DNA of 64,000 nt from CAVYYW01 sp963772845 (lineage in GTDB: Bacteria; Bacillota; Bacilli; Bacillales; Sporolactobacillaceae): contig CAVYYW010000017.1 of assembly GCA_963772845.1 (NCBI GenBank), positions 206,954 through 270,953 on the forward strand, written 5' to 3'. Below the pieces are notes generated by a model. It did no database searches, was not told the origin of the DNA, and saw only the letters and a program-made list of their open reading frames with translations. Shown in pieces: positions 63,443-64,000 of the stretch (position 1 is its first letter; each line of letters begins with the position of its first letter). The position numbers were made by a program, and so were the translations under genes.

Positions 63443-63986
63443 ATGAATACGTTAAGGACCTTTAGAATGGCAGAACAATTGGCGATCATCGTATTTTCAT
63501 TGTCGCTACTGGCCGGTTGTTCATCGAATAAAATGGATTTTTATGATCAAACAAAAAGCACTGCACTTCAGGATGAACGGCTTAAATCAATTTCCTTACG
63601 TTCAAATGAAAGTGATGTCGTTGATGCATTTGGTAAGCCTGACAGTGTAAATGTAATCGGAAAACCTAAGTCCAAATATTTAATATACGGTGATCAAAAG
63701 CCTAAGAGTGATGTGGAGTTTCAAATTGTTAATGGACATGTCGTGAAAATTATTTTTTCAACCGAAGACGATCAAACTGTAAAAGGCATTTCATATGGTG
63801 ATAGTAAAGAAAAGTGTGACGAAAGCCTATGGACTGAATCATTACGAAAGACAGAATTCAGGAGCAAAGATCATAGGCTATTTTGATAAAAAAAATAAAA
63901 TAAACCTGGAGTTTAGTCTGGAAAACAATAAAGTCACAGGTGTGGTTTTGTCAGACATTTCCGGACCGAATGGAGGAAGGTCATGA
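63443..63986 (+). pseudogene. Putative lipoprotein (SmpA/OmlA-like repeat), one frameshift
   Basis: ATG at 63443 with AGGAGG seven bases upstream. Signal and lipobox LSLLAGCSS (Cys about 26). The domain LRSNESDVVDAFGKPDSVNV ... GDQKPKSDVEFQIVNGHVVK resembles SmpA/OmlA-type small domains. A base is missing in the AAAA run at 63810-63813; the other frame continues KSVTKAYGLNHYERQNSGAK to VLSDISGPNGGRS. Confidence 0.75.
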
Positions 63987-64000
63987 TCATAAATAAAAAA
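63983..64000 (+). CDS. Start of next gene, cut by window end
   Basis: GGAGGAAGG is followed by ATG ATC ATA AAT AAA, overlapping the lipoprotein stop (ATGA). Only six codons are visible, so no function can be given. Confidence 0.4.

Noticed and set aside
1..64000. tRNA, rRNA or prophage genes
   Set aside because: No cloverleaf with a recognisable T-loop, no rRNA motifs and no phage structural or lysis genes were seen.

Overview
The window looks like a piece of chromosome from a low-to-mid-GC, endospore-forming Firmicute of the Bacillaceae type. The signs are a thiamine salvage operon under a TPP riboswitch with TenA, TenI, ThiO and YkoEDC, a YheC/D-type ATP-grasp spore-coat-associated protein, a YdhK (DUF1541) protein, a YxiN/DbpA helicase, strong GGAGG ribosome binding sites, frequent TTG/GTG starts and U-tailed hairpin terminators. 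I saw no rRNA, tRNA, prophage structural gene or CRISPR array. Genus and species cannot be fixed by reading alone.

Layout. 1-6630 (minus strand): TPP riboswitch and attenuator, then tenA, ykoE, ykoD, ykoC, tenI and a frameshifted thiO, with repeat DNA wedged between the parts. 6757-8064: an intact IS150-like IS3-family element with a 3-bp target duplication inside a dispersed repeat. 8300-18600: small accessory genes (two phosphotransferase-like proteins, VOC, acetyltransferase, methyltransferase, hydrolase, YdhK) and a HTH/PIN pair resembling a toxin-antitoxin module. 19339-25925: DbpA helicase, ATP-grasp coat protein, ZIP transporter, RNase HI-like protein, a monooxygenase-fold protein and a DJ-1/PfpI protein. 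26562-34317: a run of small enzymes, mostly on the minus strand (acetyltransferases, hydrolases, HAD phosphatase, GrpB, isochorismatase-like hydrolase, CPT-like kinase, histidine phosphatase, DUF5412). 34807-42284: macrolide-type glycosyltransferase, azoreductase with an MhqR-like operator, GMP reductase, VOC protein, RCC1-repeat protein, class I amidotransferase. 44063-47622: TetR/ABC-ATPase/FtsX-permease operon with a palindromic operator. 47830-56777: hydrolases, HIT, acetyltransferases, DUF6904, DUF899, RibD-type reductase, cupin. 57274-61524: a 2.1-kb tandem duplication of an ABC exporter gene. 61627-64000: broken phosphotransferase, Nudix hydrolase and a lipoprotein.

Two features dominate. 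First, the long intergenic regions are full of repeats: arrays of a 52-bp palindromic unit with conserved outer ends (four loci), GC-rich dispersed blocks, a 60-110-bp hairpin element that also touches gene starts, an AT-rich family, and a GGTGCCTGTCAC family. Second, at least twelve otherwise recognisable genes carry one or two single-base frameshifts, several at A or T runs. Either the sequence was not fully polished or this part of the genome is decaying. One frameshift is shared by both copies of the duplicated ABC gene, which a random error would not produce.

How the genes work together: the first operon salvages thiamine precursors and is shut off by TPP. The TetR/ABC and azoR units look like inducible detoxification. 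Most of the rest are single-gene accessory functions with no shared pathway that I can see.
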